A stretch of 14,341 nt of DNA from an uncultured Clostridium sp. (GTDB lineage: Bacteria > Bacillota > Clostridia > TANB77 > CAG-465): assembly GCA_905204915.1 (NCBI GenBank), contig CAJLBR010000032.1:1-14341 (forward strand), in the 5' to 3' direction. Below the pieces are notes generated by a model that did no database searches, was not told the DNA's origin, and was given only the letters and a program-made list of their open reading frames with translations. Position numbers and translations under genes: made by a program. Of this stretch, positions 13,219 to 14,341 are shown one piece after another. Each line of letters starts with the position of its first letter. Position 1 is the stretch's first letter.

Positions 13219-13941
13219 ATGCAAGCACCAACAGTTCACAATAGCGCAAACAAAGGAGATATAGCAGAAGTTGTATTAATGCCGGGTGATCCACTTAGAG
13301 CAAAATATATAGCAGAAACTTTTTTAGATAATCCAGTATGTTTTAATGAAGTTAGAGGAATGTTAGGATTTACTGGTATGTATAAAGGTAAGAAAATTTC
13401 TGTTATGGGAAGTGGAATGGGAATGCCTAGTATAGGTATATATTCATATGAATTATATAAATTTTATGATGTAAAAAAGATTATAAGAATTGGTTCATGT
13501 GGAGCATATGATGATTCGTTAGAATTATTAGATACTATTTTAGTAGATAAATCTTATTCTGAAGGAAATTTTGCACTAACTTATAGAAATAGCAATGAAC
13601 ATATTATAGATGGAACTCAAGCTTTAAATGATTCTATTGAAGAAACAGCTAAAAATCTTAATATTAAATTAGTGAAAGGAAATGTATTTACTAGTGAGTG
13701 TTTTGATTGGTATATAGATGTTCAAAAATTATTAGCTAGAATTCCAGATGAATATCATGTAATTGCAGCAGAAATGGAGTCTTACGCTTTATTTAATATA
13801 GCAAAAGATTTAGGAAAAGAAGCTGCATGTCTACTTACAGTTGTTGATTCACATACTAAGAAAACTTTAGTTTCAACTTCTGATAGAGAAAAAGCTTTAA
13901 ACGATATGATTAAAGTAGCTTTAGAAACAGCAATAAAATAA
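13219..13941 (+). CDS. deoD: Purine-nucleoside phosphorylase, DeoD type
   Basis: This 240-residue enzyme cleaves purine (deoxy)nucleosides with phosphate to the free base and (deoxy)ribose-1-phosphate, in purine salvage. It is the hexameric bacterial type: H7 near the N terminus, the phosphate-binding R27 in MPGDPLRAKYIA, the VRGMLGFTGMYKGKKISVMG block, IRIGSCGAY, and EMES for ribose binding. The catalytic pair is D210 (TVVDSH) and R223 (SDRE), with the same 13-residue spacing as D204 and R217 in E. coli DeoD. AGGGAGG just upstream gives a strong start. It lies 12 bases after recX and 10 bases before scpA, so it is probably co-transcribed; there is no obvious functional link to either. Confidence 0.97.
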   Translation: MQAPTVHNSANKGDIAEVVLMPGDPLRAKYIAETFLDNPVCFNEVRGMLGFTGMYKGKKISVMGSGMGMPSIGIYSYELYKFYDVKKIIRIGSCGAYDDSLELLDTILVDKSYSEGNFALTYRNSNEHIIDGTQALNDSIEETAKNLNIKLVKGNVFTSECFDWYIDVQKLLARIPDEYHVIAAEMESYALFNIAKDLGKEAACLLTVVDSHTKKTLVSTSDREKALNDMIKVALETAIK

Positions 13942-13951
13942 GGAAAAGGTT

Positions 13952-14341
13952 ATGGAAATTTTAAACAAAGAAAAATATAATGTAGTATTACAAAATTTTG
14001 AAGGTCCAATGGATTTACTTTTGTATCTTATAAGTAAGCATAAGATGAATATATTTGATATATCTTTAAGTGAACTTACAGATAAGTATATTGAATATTT
14101 GAATCAACTTACTGAATATAATATAGAAATTACTAGTGAATTTATTGTAATGGCAGCCACTTTACTTGATATAAAAGCTAAAAGATTGTTGCCTGAACTA
14201 GAACCAAAAGAGGAAGAGGATGATGTTACAGCAGAAGACATTATAAATAAAATCATAGAATATAAAAAATACAAAGAAATATCAGAAAAAATATTAGATA
14301 TGTATAATGAAAATTTTCGATCTTTTTCTAAACCTTTTGAA
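13952..14341 (+). CDS. scpA: Segregation and condensation protein A (partial, 5' end)
   Basis: An open frame starts at the ATG at 13952, behind AGGAAAAGG, and runs off the window end after 130 codons (full length is usually about 240-260). The motif NFEGPMDLLLYLISKHKMNIFDISLSELTDKY, broken only here for length (residues 15 onward), and the later EFIVMAATLLDIKAKRLLP are diagnostic of ScpA. ScpA is the kleisin subunit that joins SMC and ScpB to compact and segregate the chromosome. The N-terminal region seen here is the part that binds the SMC neck. scpB probably follows outside the window. Confidence 0.95.
   Translation, partial: MEILNKEKYNVVLQNFEGPMDLLLYLISKHKMNIFDISLSELTDKYIEYLNQLTEYNIEITSEFIVMAATLLDIKAKRLLPELEPKEEEDDVTAEDIINKIIEYKKYKEISEKILDMYNENFRSFSKPFE

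Overview
The window is an AT-rich, gene-dense stretch of chromosome from a spore-forming, low-GC Gram-positive bacterium, most likely a member of the Clostridia. The evidence is the SpoIIAA/SpoIIAB pair, a CtpB-type S41 protease, a SipL-type spore coat morphogenesis protein (SPOCS plus LysM), YunB and Veg. It also shows AGGAGG-type ribosome binding sites, near-consensus sigma-A promoters and strongly AT-biased codons (TTA for Leu, AGA for Arg). The species cannot be named from the sequence alone.

Layout. At 1-1560 lies a self-contained unit: a terminator from an upstream gene, a perfect TTGACA-17-TATAAT promoter with a palindrome over the start point, and one gene for a membrane-anchored, Thr-rich surface protein, ended by its own terminator. 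Its base and codon use differ visibly from everything that follows. At 1600-2440 come spoIIAA and spoIIAB, without the sigF (spoIIAC) gene that normally completes this operon. At 2397-4122 are two pseudouridine synthase genes (RluD-type and RluB-type), driven by a promoter embedded in the spoIIA terminator. rpsU (S21) follows on the minus strand, convergent with rluB and divergent from a ctpB-like protease gene. Next come veg behind a very strong promoter, a 300-base intergenic stretch rich in hairpins, and the sipL-yunB pair. The rplM-rpsI operon is on the minus strand, with a structured leader where the L13 autoregulatory element is expected. At 9954-11600 is a two-domain protein joining an HD phosphohydrolase-type domain to an EAL domain that has lost several catalytic residues. 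The window closes with recA-recX-deoD-scpA, a tight co-directional run behind a sigma-A promoter overlapped by a LexA/SOS-box-like site; scpA runs off the end.

Functionally the window mixes housekeeping (ribosomal proteins, rRNA pseudouridylation, recombination and repair, purine salvage, chromosome condensation) with sporulation control and spore coat assembly. The least explained parts are the compositionally distinct Thr-rich surface protein, the HD plus degenerate-EAL protein, the missing sigF, and the hairpin-rich leader ahead of sipL. I found no CRISPR array, transposase, phage gene, tRNA or rRNA. Apart from these points the region looks like ordinary core chromosome.
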